A DNA stretch of 64,000 bases from DASPWW01 sp963841715 (GCA_963841715.1 CAWJDP010000004.1:248001-312000); one strand, 5' to 3'; shown: positions 1-8,981, counted from the stretch's first letter. The notes: generated from the sequence alone by a model not told the origin. Numbers and translations are program-made.

Positions 1-553
1 ATCGAGCTCGGGATCCCGTCGCGCGAGCTGATCTACGACCTCGCCGGCGGACCGCCCGAGGGCCGCGAGATCAAGGCCTGGTTCCCGGGCGGCTCCTCGG
101 CGCCGGTCCTGACCGCAGCCGAGCTCGACCTCCCGTACACGTTCGAGGCGATGGCCGACGCGGGCTCGATGCTCGGCTCGGGCGCGATCATCGTCGCCGA
201 CGAGACGGTGTCGATCCCCGAGCTGGCGCTGCGGACGGCGCGCTTCTACCACCACGAGTCGTGCGGCAAGTGCTCGCCGTGCCGCGAGGGGACGAACTGG
301 ACCGTGAAGATGCTCGAGCGCGTCGTCAGCGGGATGGCGACGCCGATGGACCTCGACATCATCGCCTCGGTCCAGGAGAACATCATCGGCCACTGCCTGT
401 GCGTGCTCGGCGACTCGATGGCGATGCCGGTCGGGGAGCATGGTGAAGAAGTTCCGCGGCGAGTTCGAGGCCGCGATCGAGACCGCGCGCGAGGACGCGC
501 CGCCGCCGCTTGCGGCGACCGACCAGGTCGCGACGCTCGGGGTGTCCGCGTGA
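1..553 (+). CDS. nuoF: NADH-quinone oxidoreductase subunit F (NuoF), 3' part, frameshifted
   Basis: This is the C-terminal part of the FMN- and NADH-binding subunit of complex I; the N-terminus lies outside the window. The [4Fe-4S] cluster N3 ligands are visible as SCGKCSPC followed by a later Cys in GHCLC, about 45 residues on. The reading frame changes by +1 in the G run at 433-436. Removing one G restores the expected end (S-M-V-K-K-F-R-G-E-F-E). The corrected frame stops at TGA 551-553, overlapping the GTG of nuoG. The break is probably a sequence error, because the protein on both sides is well conserved. Confidence 0.9.
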
Positions 554-3075
554 GCGCCCAGCACGATCCGGTCACGCTCGCCGTCGACGGCGTCGAGGTC
601 ACCGCCCCCGAGGGGACGATGCTCGTCGACGCGGCCAAGCACGGCGACATCGAGATCCCGGTGTTCTGCTACGAGCCGAAGCTCGGCCATCCCGGTCGGC
701 GCGTGCCGCATGTGCCTGGTCGAGATCGAGGGGATCCCGAAGCTCCAGACCGCGTGCTCGACCCCGATCCGCGACGGGATGGTCGTCTACACGCAGACCG
801 ACCGCGTGCACGAGGCGCAGGAGTCGGTCGTCGAGTTCCTGCTCGTCAACCACCCCCTCGACTGCCCGGTCTGCGACAAGGGCGGCGAGTGCCCGCTCCA
901 GGACGTCTCGATGGGGTGGGGCCCGGGAAAGAACCGGATGAGCGACCCGAAGCGCCATTTCCAGAAGCCGCTCCCGCTGTCGCCGCTCGTCAGGATCGAC
1001 CGCGAGCGCTGCATCCTCTGCTACCGCTGCGTGCGCTTCAGCCAGGAGGTGTCCGAGGACGACCAGCTGCAGCTGCTCGAGCGCGGCGACCGCACCTTCG
1101 TCGGCACGTTCGACGAGCGCCCGTACATCGCCCCGTTCCACGGCAACATCACCGAGCTCTGCCCGGTCGGCGCGCTGACCTCGGAGACGTACCGCTTCCG
1201 CGCCCGGCCCTGGGACATCGAGGACGCGGGCTCGATCTGCACCCTGTGCCCGAGCCAGTGCAACGTCAAGTTCACGGTTCGCGACGAGCGCGTCGCCCGC
1301 GTGCTCGCCCGCGACAACGCCGAGGTCGACGACGGCTGGCTCTGCGACAAGGGGCGCTACGGCTTCCAGATGATGTCGGCGCCCGACCGGATCACCGAGC
1401 CGATGATCCGCGTCGGCGGCCGGCTGCAGCCCGTCGACTGGCAGGGCGCGATCGACGCCGCCGCCGACGGCCTCCGCAAGGCGGGGGCGAAGTCGGCGGC
1501 GATCGTCGGCGGGCGGACCTCGAACGAGGAGGGCTACCTGTCGCAGCGGATCATCCGCGGGGCGCTCGGCTCCGCGCACGTCGACTCGCGCGGCGGCGGC
1601 GCCGTCGACCGCCGGCTGATGCTCGAGCTCTCGCGGCCCGAGCTCTCGGTCCCGATCTCGGCGACTCGACGAGGCCGACGCGATCCTCGTCCTCGACACC
1701 GACCCGCTGCACTCGATGCCGATCCTCGACCTGCGGATCCGCAAGGCCGTGCGCCGCAACGGCGCCAAGCTCGCGGTCGCCACCGAGCGCCCGACCGCGC
1801 TCGACGGCGGTGCAGCCGAGGTCGCCCGCTTCGCGCCCGGCGAACTCGGTCGAGCTGCTCGAGGCGCTCACCCGCGGCGTCGAGCGGCGGCGCGGCGCCG
1901 AAGGCGCGCGAGGAGGCCCTCGGCCGTGCGTCGGTGATTCGCGACGCCGACAACGTCGTCGTCGTCTACGGCGAGCGCTGCGCCACCCCCGAGCTGCTCG
2001 CGCTCGCCGAGGCACTCGGGATCGCCGGCAAGGACGGCTCGGGCCTGCTCGAGGTCCCGGAGGAGGCGAACGCGCGCGGCCTGCGCGAGGTCGGCTGCGT
2101 CTCGAACGCCGGCCCGGGGCTCGGCGAGGCGAAGCGCGGCCGCGCCGCGGCGGGTATCTGCGAGGGCCTGAGCGAGGGCGAGCTGTCCTCGCTGCTGCTG
2201 TTGAACTCCGACCCGGTCCGGGACTACCCGAACGGAGACCTATGGGCGGAGGCGCTCCAGGCCGCCGACTTCGTCGTCTCGGTGGCGATGTTCGAGGACG
2301 ACTCCACGAAGTTCGCGGATGTGGTCCTACCGGCTGAGACCCACGCCGAGAAGGAGGGCACCGTCACGCACCCCGACGGCCGCCTCCAGCGCCTGCGCCC
2401 GAACGTCCCCCACCCCGGCGGCGTCAAGCCCGGCTGGGAGGTCCTGCTCGAGCTCTCGGCGCGGCTCGGCGACGAGCTCGGCTACCAGACGAGCGCCGAG
2501 GTCCTCGAGGCGATCGCCGGCGAGGTCGCCGTTCTACTCCGGGATCACCGAGGCCGAGATCGGCGGGACCGGGATCCGCTGGCAAGAGCGGGACGCGGCG
2601 ACATCTCTGAAGGGAGGGCCGGAGGCCTCCTCTCCGGGGAGGGGCAGGGACCCGCTCCCCGGGTGCGACGGCGCCGAGTAACGGGCGCGTCGCTCCAGAG
2701 TTGAGGGCGGCGCCGCGCAGGATCCCGGATGAGCGGGCCCCCGGCCCCTCCCAGAATGGGGACAGGCCGATCCGACTTGCGGGGTACCGAGACCTGTGGG
2801 CATCGGAGGTCACGGATAAGAGCCCAGCGCTGCGCTTCCTCGCGCCCGGGCAGAGGATCGAGCTGGCGCCGGCCGACGCCGAGCGGCTGGGCGTCGAGCA
2901 CAGCCAGCGCGTGACGCTGAGCTCGAACGGGACAAGCGTCGAGGCCAGAGTCGCGATCCGCGAGCGCGGCCCCGAGGGCGTGGCGTTCGTGATCGAGGGC
3001 ACCGAGAAGGACAACGCGAATGTGCTCGCGGGCGCCTCCGTCGTCGAGCTCGCCCCCGCGGAGGAGCCGCAGTGA
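550..3075 (+). CDS. nuoG: NADH-quinone oxidoreductase subunit G (NuoG), with about six frameshifts
   Basis: This is the large iron-sulfur subunit of complex I. Joined across frames it shows every cluster motif in order: the [2Fe-2S] ferredoxin Cys set, the His-ligated HPLDCPVCDKGGEC, the CILCYRC...CPVGAL cluster and the extra N7-type CTLCPSQC...C. A molybdopterin-oxidoreductase-like domain follows, then a C-terminal beta-barrel (ALRFLAPGQRIELAPADAER). The frame shifts near 691-695, 1661-1670, 1838-1842, 1885-1895, 2527-2532 and somewhere in 2611-2680. Each shift is net +1, so the total is a multiple of three and the last segment returns to the starting frame. The start is GTG 550, overlapping the nuoF stop. 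The linker around 2590-2760 is poorly conserved and its exact reading is uncertain. Confidence 0.88.
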
Positions 3076-4075
3076 GCCTGCCGCTCGCCGACACCGGCTT
3101 CGCCGAGGCGACCTGGATCCTGGTAGTGAAGTCGATCGTGATCTTCATCGTCATCTTCCTCATCGTCCCGGTGCTGACGGTGGTGGAGCGGAAGCTGATC
3201 GGGCGCTTCCAGGGCCGCTACGGCCCCAACCGGGTCGGCCCCGTCGGGCTGCTGCAGCCGCTCGCCGACGTCGGCAAGCTGATCTCGAAGGAGCCCTACA
3301 AGCCCGACGAGGCGGTCGGGATGCTGTGGGCGATCGCGCCGGCGCTGGTGATCATCTCCGGCGTCTGCGCGATCGCGATCATCCCGTTCGGCGACGTCAA
3401 GAACGGAGTCGGCTTCTACGGCATCGACGTCCCGATCGGCGTCCTCTACTTCTTCGCCTTCGGCTCGATCGCCTTCTACGGCCTTCTGCTCGGCGGTTGG
3501 GCTTCGGGGTCGAAGTACAGCTTCCTCGGGGCGATGCGCTCGGCCGCGCAGCTCGTCTCCTACGAGGTCTCGATGGGCCTGTCGCTGCTCGGCGTGATCT
3601 TCATGGCGGGGTCGCTGTCGCTGGTCTCGATCGTCGAGGCCCAGGCATCGATCTGGTACGTGATCCCGCAGATCGTCGGCTTCCTCGTCTTCATCGTCGC
3701 CGGGCTCGCCGAGACGAGCCGGGCGCCGTTCGACCTCCCCGAGGCCGATGCCGAGCTCGTCGCCGGCTACAACACCGAGTACGGCGGGATGCGCTTCGGC
3801 TCGTATCTGCTCGCCGAGTACATCGAGCTGATCGTCGTCGCCGGGATCGCCGTCGGCGTTCTTCCTCGGCGGCTGGCACGGCCCGGGCCCGGGCTGGCTC
3901 GACCCGATCTGGATGCTCGCTGAAGATCTTCGCGCTGATCTTCTTCTTCATCTGGATCCGCGCGACGCTGCCGCGCCCGCGCTACGACCAGCTGATGTCG
4001 CTCGGGTGGAAGGTGCTGCTGCCGGTCGCGACGCTGAACGTGCTCGTCACCGCCGTGCTCGTGGTGGTGACGTAA
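3072..4075 (+). CDS. nuoH: NADH-quinone oxidoreductase subunit H (NuoH), two frameshifts
   Basis: This is the membrane subunit that links the peripheral and membrane arms of complex I, near the quinone site. About eight hydrophobic helices are visible, with family motifs VERKLIGRFQGRYGPNRVGP, KEPYKPDEA and the loop AETSRAPFDLPEADAELVAG. The frame is lost at 3857-3861 (an extra T; the true reading continues V-F-L-G-G-W) and again at 3917-3919 (an extra C before L-K-I-F-A-L-I-F-F). Both shifts are +1. The start is GTG 3072, overlapping the nuoG stop, and nuoI follows directly at 4076. Confidence 0.9.
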
Positions 4076-4654
4076 GTGGAGGCGCGCGCGAACATCGAGC
4101 ACGCGGACTGGTCGGCGTTCCCCTATCTCGAGCACGGCGACGAGGTCGTCTCGGTCCAGCGCGGGCCCGAGCCCGGCGGGCTCGGGGGCGCCTACCGCGC
4201 CTTCGGCGAGACGCTGCGGGGAATGCGGACGACGATGGGGCGGCTGATCGAGGGGCCGGTGACGATCCAGTACCCGGAGGAGAAGACCCCGGTCTACCCC
4301 CGATTCCGCGGCCGCCACAAGCTCCACCGCTTCGAGGACACGGGGCTCGAGAAGTGCGTCGGCTGCTCGCTGTGCGCCGCCGCCTGCCCCGCCGACTGCA
4401 TCCGCGTCGTCGCGGCCGAGAACCCGGTCGACGACCGCAAGTCCGCCGGCGAGCGCTACGCCGAGGTCTACGAGATCAACCTCAGCCGCTGCATCTTCTG
4501 CGGCTACTGCGAGGTCGCGTGCCCGTTCGACGCGATCACGATGGGCCACGAGTACGAGATGTCGGACTACAACCGCTCCGACCTCATATTCACGAAGGAG
4601 ATGCTGCTCGCCGAGCCGCTCGAGAAGGCCCCGCTCCGCCGCGCCGGGGAGTGA
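4076..4654 (+). CDS. nuoI: NADH-quinone oxidoreductase subunit I (NuoI)
   Basis: This is the 8Fe ferredoxin-like subunit that carries clusters N6a and N6b between NuoG and the NuoB end of the electron wire. Two four-Cys motifs are seen, CVGCSLCAAACPADC and CIFCGYCEVACPFDA, in a 192-residue protein of normal length. The GTG start abuts the nuoH stop with no gap, so the gene is probably translated by coupling. The C-terminal tail (P-L-E-K-A-P-L-R-R-A-G-E) is typical of actinobacterial NuoI. Confidence 0.97.
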   Translation: MEARANIEHADWSAFPYLEHGDEVVSVQRGPEPGGLGGAYRAFGETLRGMRTTMGRLIEGPVTIQYPEEKTPVYPRFRGRHKLHRFEDTGLEKCVGCSLCAAACPADCIRVVAAENPVDDRKSAGERYAEVYEINLSRCIFCGYCEVACPFDAITMGHEYEMSDYNRSDLIFTKEMLLAEPLEKAPLRRAGE

Positions 4655-4658
4655 CGGC

Positions 4659-5024
4659 GTGATCGACCTCGGACAGCCGAGCTCCTACCTCGCCCTCCAG
4701 GACGGCGCGTCCGTGTACTCGAGCGATGAGAGGGAGCTCGGCAAGGTCGAGCACGTCCTCGCCGCTCCCGACCTCGACCTGTTCGACGGGATCGTGCTCG
4801 ACAAGAGCGTCCTCCCCGGCGGCCACAGATTCGTGGACGCCTCCCAGGTCGATGAGATCTACGAGCGCGGGGTGCTGCTCACCCTGAACGCCGCCGAAGC
4901 CGGGGATCTGCCCGAGCCGAGCGCCAATCCGGGCGACATCGATGTCGGGCCGGACGACATGGTCAGGGACGAGATGCGCGACAAGCTCCGCCGCGCCTGG
5001 GACCGGATCTCGGGCAAGGACTGA
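4659..5024 (+). CDS. PRC-barrel domain protein
   Basis: This 121-residue protein has an N-terminal PRC-barrel-like half: G-A-S-V-Y-S-S-D-E-R-E-L-G-K-V-E-H-V, then a beta-rich stretch ending V-D-A-S-Q-V-D-E-I. An acidic C-terminus follows. PRC-barrels occur in photosynthetic reaction-centre H subunits, in RimM and in many small stress or regulatory proteins, so no precise role can be given. It starts at GTG four bases after the nuoI stop and is probably transcribed with nuoFGHI. It is the last plus-strand gene before the complex I cluster is interrupted. Confidence 0.7.
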   Translation: MIDLGQPSSYLALQDGASVYSSDERELGKVEHVLAAPDLDLFDGIVLDKSVLPGGHRFVDASQVDEIYERGVLLTLNAAEAGDLPEPSANPGDIDVGPDDMVRDEMRDKLRRAWDRISGKD

Positions 5025-5113
5025 GCCGCCGCGCAGCGCGAGTGAGTGGGGACCCCGCTCGTGATCCACACGGAGCGCGACGACGCACTCCGCCGGGCCG
5101 GGCTCGCAGCAGA

Positions 5114-5132
5114 GTAGTCGGCCACCGACTAC
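5114..5132. terminator. Hairpin between convergent genes
   Basis: The arms GTAGTCGG and CCGACTAC pair perfectly (8 bp) around the loop CCA. The hairpin sits between the PRC-barrel gene and the convergent hydrolase gene and touches the hydrolase stop codon. It may act as a terminator in both directions. There is no U-tract, as is common in GC-rich actinobacteria. Confidence 0.5.
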
Positions 5133-5824
5133 GCGTCCGCTATCCCGAGCAGGAGCTCGGCGACGCGGTCCGGGCGCGACAGGAACGGCGAGTGGTCGCC
5201 GGGAACCTCGACGGGCGCAACCCCGAGCCGCTCCTTCGCCGCGCGGCGTGACCACTCTGGATTCGTGATCCGATCCTCAGCGCAGAGCACATACGTGAGC
5301 GCGAGCTCGGGATATCGCCGAAGCGGCGACACCTCGATCGCGGGCTTGCGGGCCTGGTGGCTCAGGCGAGCGGCCGCGGCGCGCGCCACCTTCGGGTCGC
5401 AGTCATGGTAGAGGGCATCGATCGCGGAGTCCTCGTCGGGCCAGTAGCTGCGCTCCTCCTCGTCGCGCACCGTGCCCGACTCGGCCTGCCCGAGCATCGA
5501 CGGGTCGCTCCCGAGCTGGTCTCGAAGTGACGCGCCGGGCAGCGGGAGCAGCGCGCAGAGATAGACCAGGTGCCGCACTGGACGCAGCTCGGCCACGAGC
5601 GGTCCGGTCAGCCCACCGAAGGAATGCGCGACGAGGATCACGTCGTCGGCGCCCTCGAGCGAGTCGGCGACGATTCGCGCGTACTCGCCGCATCCCGCGT
5701 CGACGTCCTCGCAGGGAAGGTCGACGGCGACCGCTCGCTGCCCCTCGGCCTCGAGCAGCGGAACGAGGCGCTCGAAGCACCACGCGCCGTGCCAGGAGCC
5801 GTGGATGAGGCCGAACGTCGCCAC
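5129..5824 (-). CDS. Alpha/beta hydrolase
   Basis: This 231-residue alpha/beta hydrolase opens with the HGSWHGAWCFERLVPLLEAEG segment seen in the MenH/hydroxynitrile-lyase/salicylate-esterase-like group (HG forms the oxyanion hole). The nucleophile elbow is A-H-S-F-G-G, the acid is probably the Asp in CAEDRI and the catalytic His is in GDHSPFLSRP. The triad is therefore complete, but the substrate cannot be predicted. The gene lies on the minus strand just downstream of the sulfurtransferase gene, within the segment that splits the complex I cluster. Confidence 0.8.
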   Translation of the reverse strand: MATFGLIHGSWHGAWCFERLVPLLEAEGQRAVAVDLPCEDVDAGCGEYARIVADSLEGADDVILVAHSFGGLTGPLVAELRPVRHLVYLCALLPLPGASLRDQLGSDPSMLGQAESGTVRDEEERSYWPDEDSAIDALYHDCDPKVARAAAARLSHQARKPAIEVSPLRRYPELALTYVLCAEDRITNPEWSRRAAKERLGVAPVEVPGDHSPFLSRPDRVAELLLGIADA

Positions 5825-5853
5825 CTCGGCCTGAAGCTACTCCGATGGCGCGG

Positions 5854-6667
5854 TCAGTTCTCGACCGGCGTGTCCTCGCGGCTCCCCCACTCGGACCACG
5901 AGCCGTAGAAGACGTCGACGTCGGGGAAGTCGAGCATCCGGGTGAGCGCGAACCAGGCCTGGCTGGCGCGGTTGCCGATCGTGCAGTAGAGGACCACCCT
6001 GCGCCCGGGATCGACGCCGCGGTCGGTGAGCGCGGCGCGGATCGCGTCGGGATCGCGGAGCCGCCCGTCGTCGGTGCGAAAGAGATCGATCGGGGCGTGG
6101 ACCGCGCCCGGCACGTGGCCGGGGCGGCCGGCGTTCTCGGTCGCTCCCGAGGGCCAGCAAGCGCTCGCCCTCGTACTCCTCCGGCGAGCGAACGTCGACG
6201 ATCTGCGTCGCGGGGTCGCCGATCGCCGCGCGGAGGGCGTCGAGCGAAGGGCCGAGAGCGCTCCCGTCGCCGGGCGCCGTGTAACGCGTCGCCTCGAACG
6301 CCGGCGTCTCGACGCTCCACTCGAGGCCCGCCGCCGTCCACGCCTCGCGCGGGCCGTCCATCACCCGTACGCGCTCGTGGCCGATCGAGTCGAGCAGCCA
6401 CGCGCCGAGGTGCGACGCGTACCCATACGTGACAACCGTCGTCTCCGGCGTCACCCCCGCGCTCGACAGCAGCGCCTCGAGCTCGCCGCGGTCGACCGGC
6501 GTGAAGTCGGGGTGGCGGAGGTCGACGTAGGCGTCCCAGAGGACGGCGCCGGGGATGTGGCCCTGCTGGTAGGCGGCGGGGCTGACGTCGAGCTCGACGA
6601 TCCGCACGTCTGGGTCGTCGAGATGCGCGGCGACCCATTCGACGTCGACGAGGGCTTCCGTACCCAT
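5854..6667 (-). CDS. sseA: Sulfurtransferase (tandem rhodanese), one frameshift
   Basis: This is a two-domain thiosulfate or 3-mercaptopyruvate sulfurtransferase of about 270 residues. The N-terminal rhodanese domain carries GHIPGAVLWD and lacks a catalytic Cys. The C-terminal domain carries the active loop CTIGNR, in which Cys would hold the persulfide. A +1 shift at about 6143-6150 separates IVDVRSPEEYEGERL from GHVPGAVHAPIDLF; dropping one base joins them. The start is ATG 6667. The box CACAAT (minus strand, 6676-6681) lies 8 bases upstream, consistent with a leaderless mRNA. Thiosulfate is the likelier donor judging by the Arg in the loop, but this is inference. Confidence 0.85.
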
Positions 6668-6675
6668 GGCTTTCG

Positions 6676-6681
6676 ATTGTG
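6676..6681 (-). promoter_or_regulatory. Possible -10 box of the sulfurtransferase gene
   Basis: CACAAT lies 8 bases before ATG 6667 on the minus strand. No Shine-Dalgarno sequence is present between them. The spacing matches the leaderless pattern seen at many other genes of this window. Confidence 0.35.
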
Positions 6682-6787
6682 GCGCGCGAGTCTTAGCGGT
6701 GGCTAACGACGCGGTGCAACATCTGCACGCAGGCCTCCGCGGCGCGGAACAGCCTCTCACCGCGAACCTAAAACCTTGCCGCGATCG

Positions 6788-6804
6788 CTTGACACGCGGT
6801 CAAG
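6788..6804. promoter_or_regulatory. Inverted repeat, probable operator, over a -35 box
   Basis: CTTGAC-ACGCG-GTCAAG is a perfect 6-bp inverted repeat with a 5-base spacer. The left arm contains the -35 hexamer TTGACA (6789-6794) of the downstream glycine-rich gene. A dimeric repressor of TetR or similar type bound here would block RNA polymerase. No regulator gene lies next to it. Confidence 0.55.
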
Positions 6805-6816
6805 CGGTTCCATATC
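6789..6816 (+). promoter_or_regulatory. Promoter of the glycine-rich surface protein gene
   Basis: TTGACA (6789-6794) is followed after 16 bases by CATATC (6811-6816). The ATG at 6828 is 11 bases downstream, so any 5' leader would be only a few bases long. This is the best -35/-10 pair seen in the window. Confidence 0.55.
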
Positions 6817-6827
6817 GTGCCGCGTCG

Positions 6828-7994
6828 ATGCGCCGCTCCTCCGGTCACCGTCGATTCGCCCACCGACTTGCGCTCGTCGGGGCTCTCGGCGCGATCTGCA
6901 TCGGCGCCAGCGCCGGCGGGGCGCAGGCCGCGGTCACGAAGACGTTCGGCTTCACCGGAGACCAGCAGACGTTCACGGTTCCCGATGGGGTGACGAGCGT
7001 CCACGCAGTCGTGACCGGCGCCAAGGGCGGGACCGGCGCGGCGTCGAGCAACGCGGGTGGGTTCGGAGCCAGGGCGACGGCCGACCTCGCCGTAACCCCC
7101 GGTCAGGTGCTGATCATCGTCGTGGGCGGGCCCGGCGCCAACGGCTCGACCGGGACGGGAGGCACCGGCGGCTTCAACGGCGGCGGCACGGGCGGCAATG
7201 CGGGGGACGTCTCCACGAGCAACACAGGCAAGGGTGGTGGCGGCGGCGGCGGCGCGAGTGACATCCGCACCACCCCACTCTCACTTTCCTCCCGCGTGAT
7301 CACCGCGGCGGGCGGGGGCGGCAGCGGTGGCTTCTCCGGCGGCGGGGCCGGGGGCGGGCCGGGAGGCACCGGGGGCACGGGCACCGGCGTCGGCGGCGGC
7401 GCTCCCGGAACCGGTGCGACCCCGATCGCGCCCGGCGCGGGCGGCGGAAACGGGAGCGGCGGCTCGGCAGGTATCGGCGGAAACGGTGGCTCCGGCGCAC
7501 CCGCCGTCGGCACCGGCGGCGGCGGCGGCGGCGGCGGCGGCGTCTTCGGCGGCGGCGGCGGCAGCACCGGAAGCGGCGGCGGCGCCACCGGAGGCGGCGG
7601 CGGCGGCGGCTCGAGCTCGTTCGGGCCGGACGCCACCAATACTTCGATCGTCCCAGACACCACCGGGACGGCATCGATAAGCCTGAGCTACCCGTCCAAC
7701 GCGTTCACGCTCGGCAAGCTGAAGAAGAACAAGAAGAAGGGCACCGGATCGCTCGACGTCAACGTCACCGACTCCGGAGACGTGGGAGTCGCCGGCAAGG
7801 GGCTGAAGGGGGCCGTGGTGAACGCGTCCGGGCCGGGGGACGTCTCGCTCCCGATCAAGGCGACCGGCAAGGCGAAGAAGAAGCTGAAGAAGAAGGGCAA
7901 GAAGACCTTCAACGCTTCGATCACCTTCACACCCAGCGGCGGCACCGCCAACACCCAGACGGACTCGCTGAAGCTCGTCAAGAAGAAGAAGTAG
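6828..7994 (+). CDS. Exported glycine-rich protein with Lys-rich tail
   Basis: This 388-residue protein has a Sec signal peptide (basic MRRSSGHRRFAHR, a hydrophobic stretch, then a likely cut after A-G-G-A-Q-A). A beta-like domain follows (K-T-F-G-F-T-G-D-Q-Q-T-F-T-V-P-D-G-V). The next 170 or so residues are dominated by GG and GGG runs with interspersed S, T, A and P. This resembles the glycine-rich domain of many actinobacterial surface proteins. The C-terminal third changes character and is rich in Lys (KLKKNKKKG, KAKKKLKKKGKK, ending LKLVKKKK). A highly basic tail could bind anionic wall polymers or nucleic acid, but that is speculation. No LPxTG motif or C-terminal membrane helix is seen. 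The 3' end overlaps the convergent esterase gene by 17 bases. Confidence 0.75.
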   Translation: MRRSSGHRRFAHRLALVGALGAICIGASAGGAQAAVTKTFGFTGDQQTFTVPDGVTSVHAVVTGAKGGTGAASSNAGGFGARATADLAVTPGQVLIIVVGGPGANGSTGTGGTGGFNGGGTGGNAGDVSTSNTGKGGGGGGGASDIRTTPLSLSSRVITAAGGGGSGGFSGGGAGGGPGGTGGTGTGVGGGAPGTGATPIAPGAGGGNGSGGSAGIGGNGGSGAPAVGTGGGGGGGGGVFGGGGGSTGSGGGATGGGGGGGSSSFGPDATNTSIVPDTTGTASISLSYPSNAFTLGKLKKNKKKGTGSLDVNVTDSGDVGVAGKGLKGAVVNASGPGDVSLPIKATGKAKKKLKKKGKKTFNASITFTPSGGTANTQTDSLKLVKKKK

Positions 7995-8928
7995 CGAGCT
8001 CTCGCCTCACGAACTCCGCGGCGCTCGCGAGCGCGGCGTCGGCGGTGTGCAGCAGCCCGGCGTTGAGCTGGAAGTCGTGCCACATCTCGGAGTAGAGCTC
8101 GAGCTCGAGCTCGACGCCCGCCTCACGCGCACGGTCGGCGAGCCGCTTCGAGTCGCTGCGGAGGAGGTCGTCGGCGCCGTCCTGGACGAGGATCGGGGGA
8201 AGCCCGGCGAGCCGGGCAAACAGCGGAGAACAGCGAGGGTCGTCGATCGCGGCGGAGCCGGCGTAAGCGCGGGCCGACTTCGCCAGCCAACCCCGGCTCA
8301 GCACCGGCTCGACGCGGCGGTTCGACTCGATGCTCCTCCCCGAGAGCGTGAGGTCGAGCCACGGGCACTGGAGCGCGAGCGCCGCGGGGGCGCGCAGGCC
8401 CTCGCCGCGCGCCCGAAGCGCGGTCGCGAGCGCGAGGCCGCCGCCCGCCGAGTCGCCCGCGAGCGCCACGCGCGGCGCCTCGATCGCGTCGTAGGCGGCG
8501 ATCGCATCGTCGATCGCGGCCGGCAGCGGGTGCTCGGGCGCAAGCCGGTAGTCGAGCGAGTAGACGACGGCGCCGGTCGCGACGGCGAACGTGATCGTCG
8601 CCGCGCGGACGCTGGGCGGATGCTCGATCACGTACGCGCCCCCGTGCAGGTAGAGCAGCGCCGGCCGCGGGCCCGCGCCGTCCTGCGACGGGGTCTCGAT
8701 CCGCTCCGCGGGCACGCCGCCGAGCTCGGTCTGGGTCGCCGCGACGCTCTCAGGGATGCGCGCGATCCGCGCCAGCAGGCCCATCCACCGCCGTTGCACG
8801 TCGAACGGCACCCGGGCGCTCAGGGCCGAGCCGACCAGCGCCCGCGAGAGGGCGCGAACGGCGCGCCGCCGTCGCGGCGAGTCGAGCGGCTCGATCCTCG
8901 TCTCGCCAGTCGTGCCGTTCGTCACCAT
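7978..8928 (-). CDS. Alpha/beta hydrolase, hormone-sensitive-lipase-like esterase
   Basis: This 316-residue esterase of the HSL (bacterial family IV) group has the oxyanion motif LYLHGGAYV and the downstream Y-R-L-A-P-E-H-P-L-P-A-A signature. Its nucleophile elbow is GDSAGGG, its acid lies in QDGADDLL and its catalytic His in MWHDFQL. Members hydrolyse short-chain esters or acylated small molecules in the cytoplasm. The start is ATG 8928, with TACGCT 8 bases upstream as a possible -10. It diverges from nuoJ across only 53 bases and is the last gene of the segment that splits the complex I cluster. Confidence 0.88.
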   Translation of the reverse strand: MVTNGTTGETRIEPLDSPRRRRAVRALSRALVGSALSARVPFDVQRRWMGLLARIARIPESVAATQTELGGVPAERIETPSQDGAGPRPALLYLHGGAYVIEHPPSVRAATITFAVATGAVVYSLDYRLAPEHPLPAAIDDAIAAYDAIEAPRVALAGDSAGGGLALATALRARGEGLRAPAALALQCPWLDLTLSGRSIESNRRVEPVLSRGWLAKSARAYAGSAAIDDPRCSPLFARLAGLPPILVQDGADDLLRSDSKRLADRAREAGVELELELYSEMWHDFQLNAGLLHTADAALASAAEFVRRELATSSS

Positions 8929-8967
8929 CGGCGCTGAGCGTAACCGGCGGCCGGAGCAGGGCCGGAA

Positions 8968-8973
8968 TAGGAT
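8968..8973 (+). promoter_or_regulatory. -10 box of nuoJKLMN
   Basis: TAGGAT lies 8 bases before the nuoJ ATG (8982). It fits the TANNNT consensus and would give a leaderless mRNA. It implies that nuoJ-N form a transcription unit separate from nuoF-I. Confidence 0.5.
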
Positions 8974-8981
8974 GCGCCGGA

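Noticed and set aside
599..1783. Long minus-strand open frame of 394 codons opposite nuoG
   Set aside because: It lies opposite conserved NuoG motifs and has the Arg/Ala/Asp-rich composition of antisense frames in very GC-rich DNA.
2590..2760. Insertion element inside nuoG
   Set aside because: The stretch is short, has no terminal repeats or transposase fragment, and coincides with a naturally variable linker. One +1 shift is enough to bridge it.
7103..7663. Proline-rich frame opposite the glycine-rich gene
   Set aside because: Poly-Pro is the complement of GGC/GGN glycine codons. The plus frame has the signal peptide and promoter.
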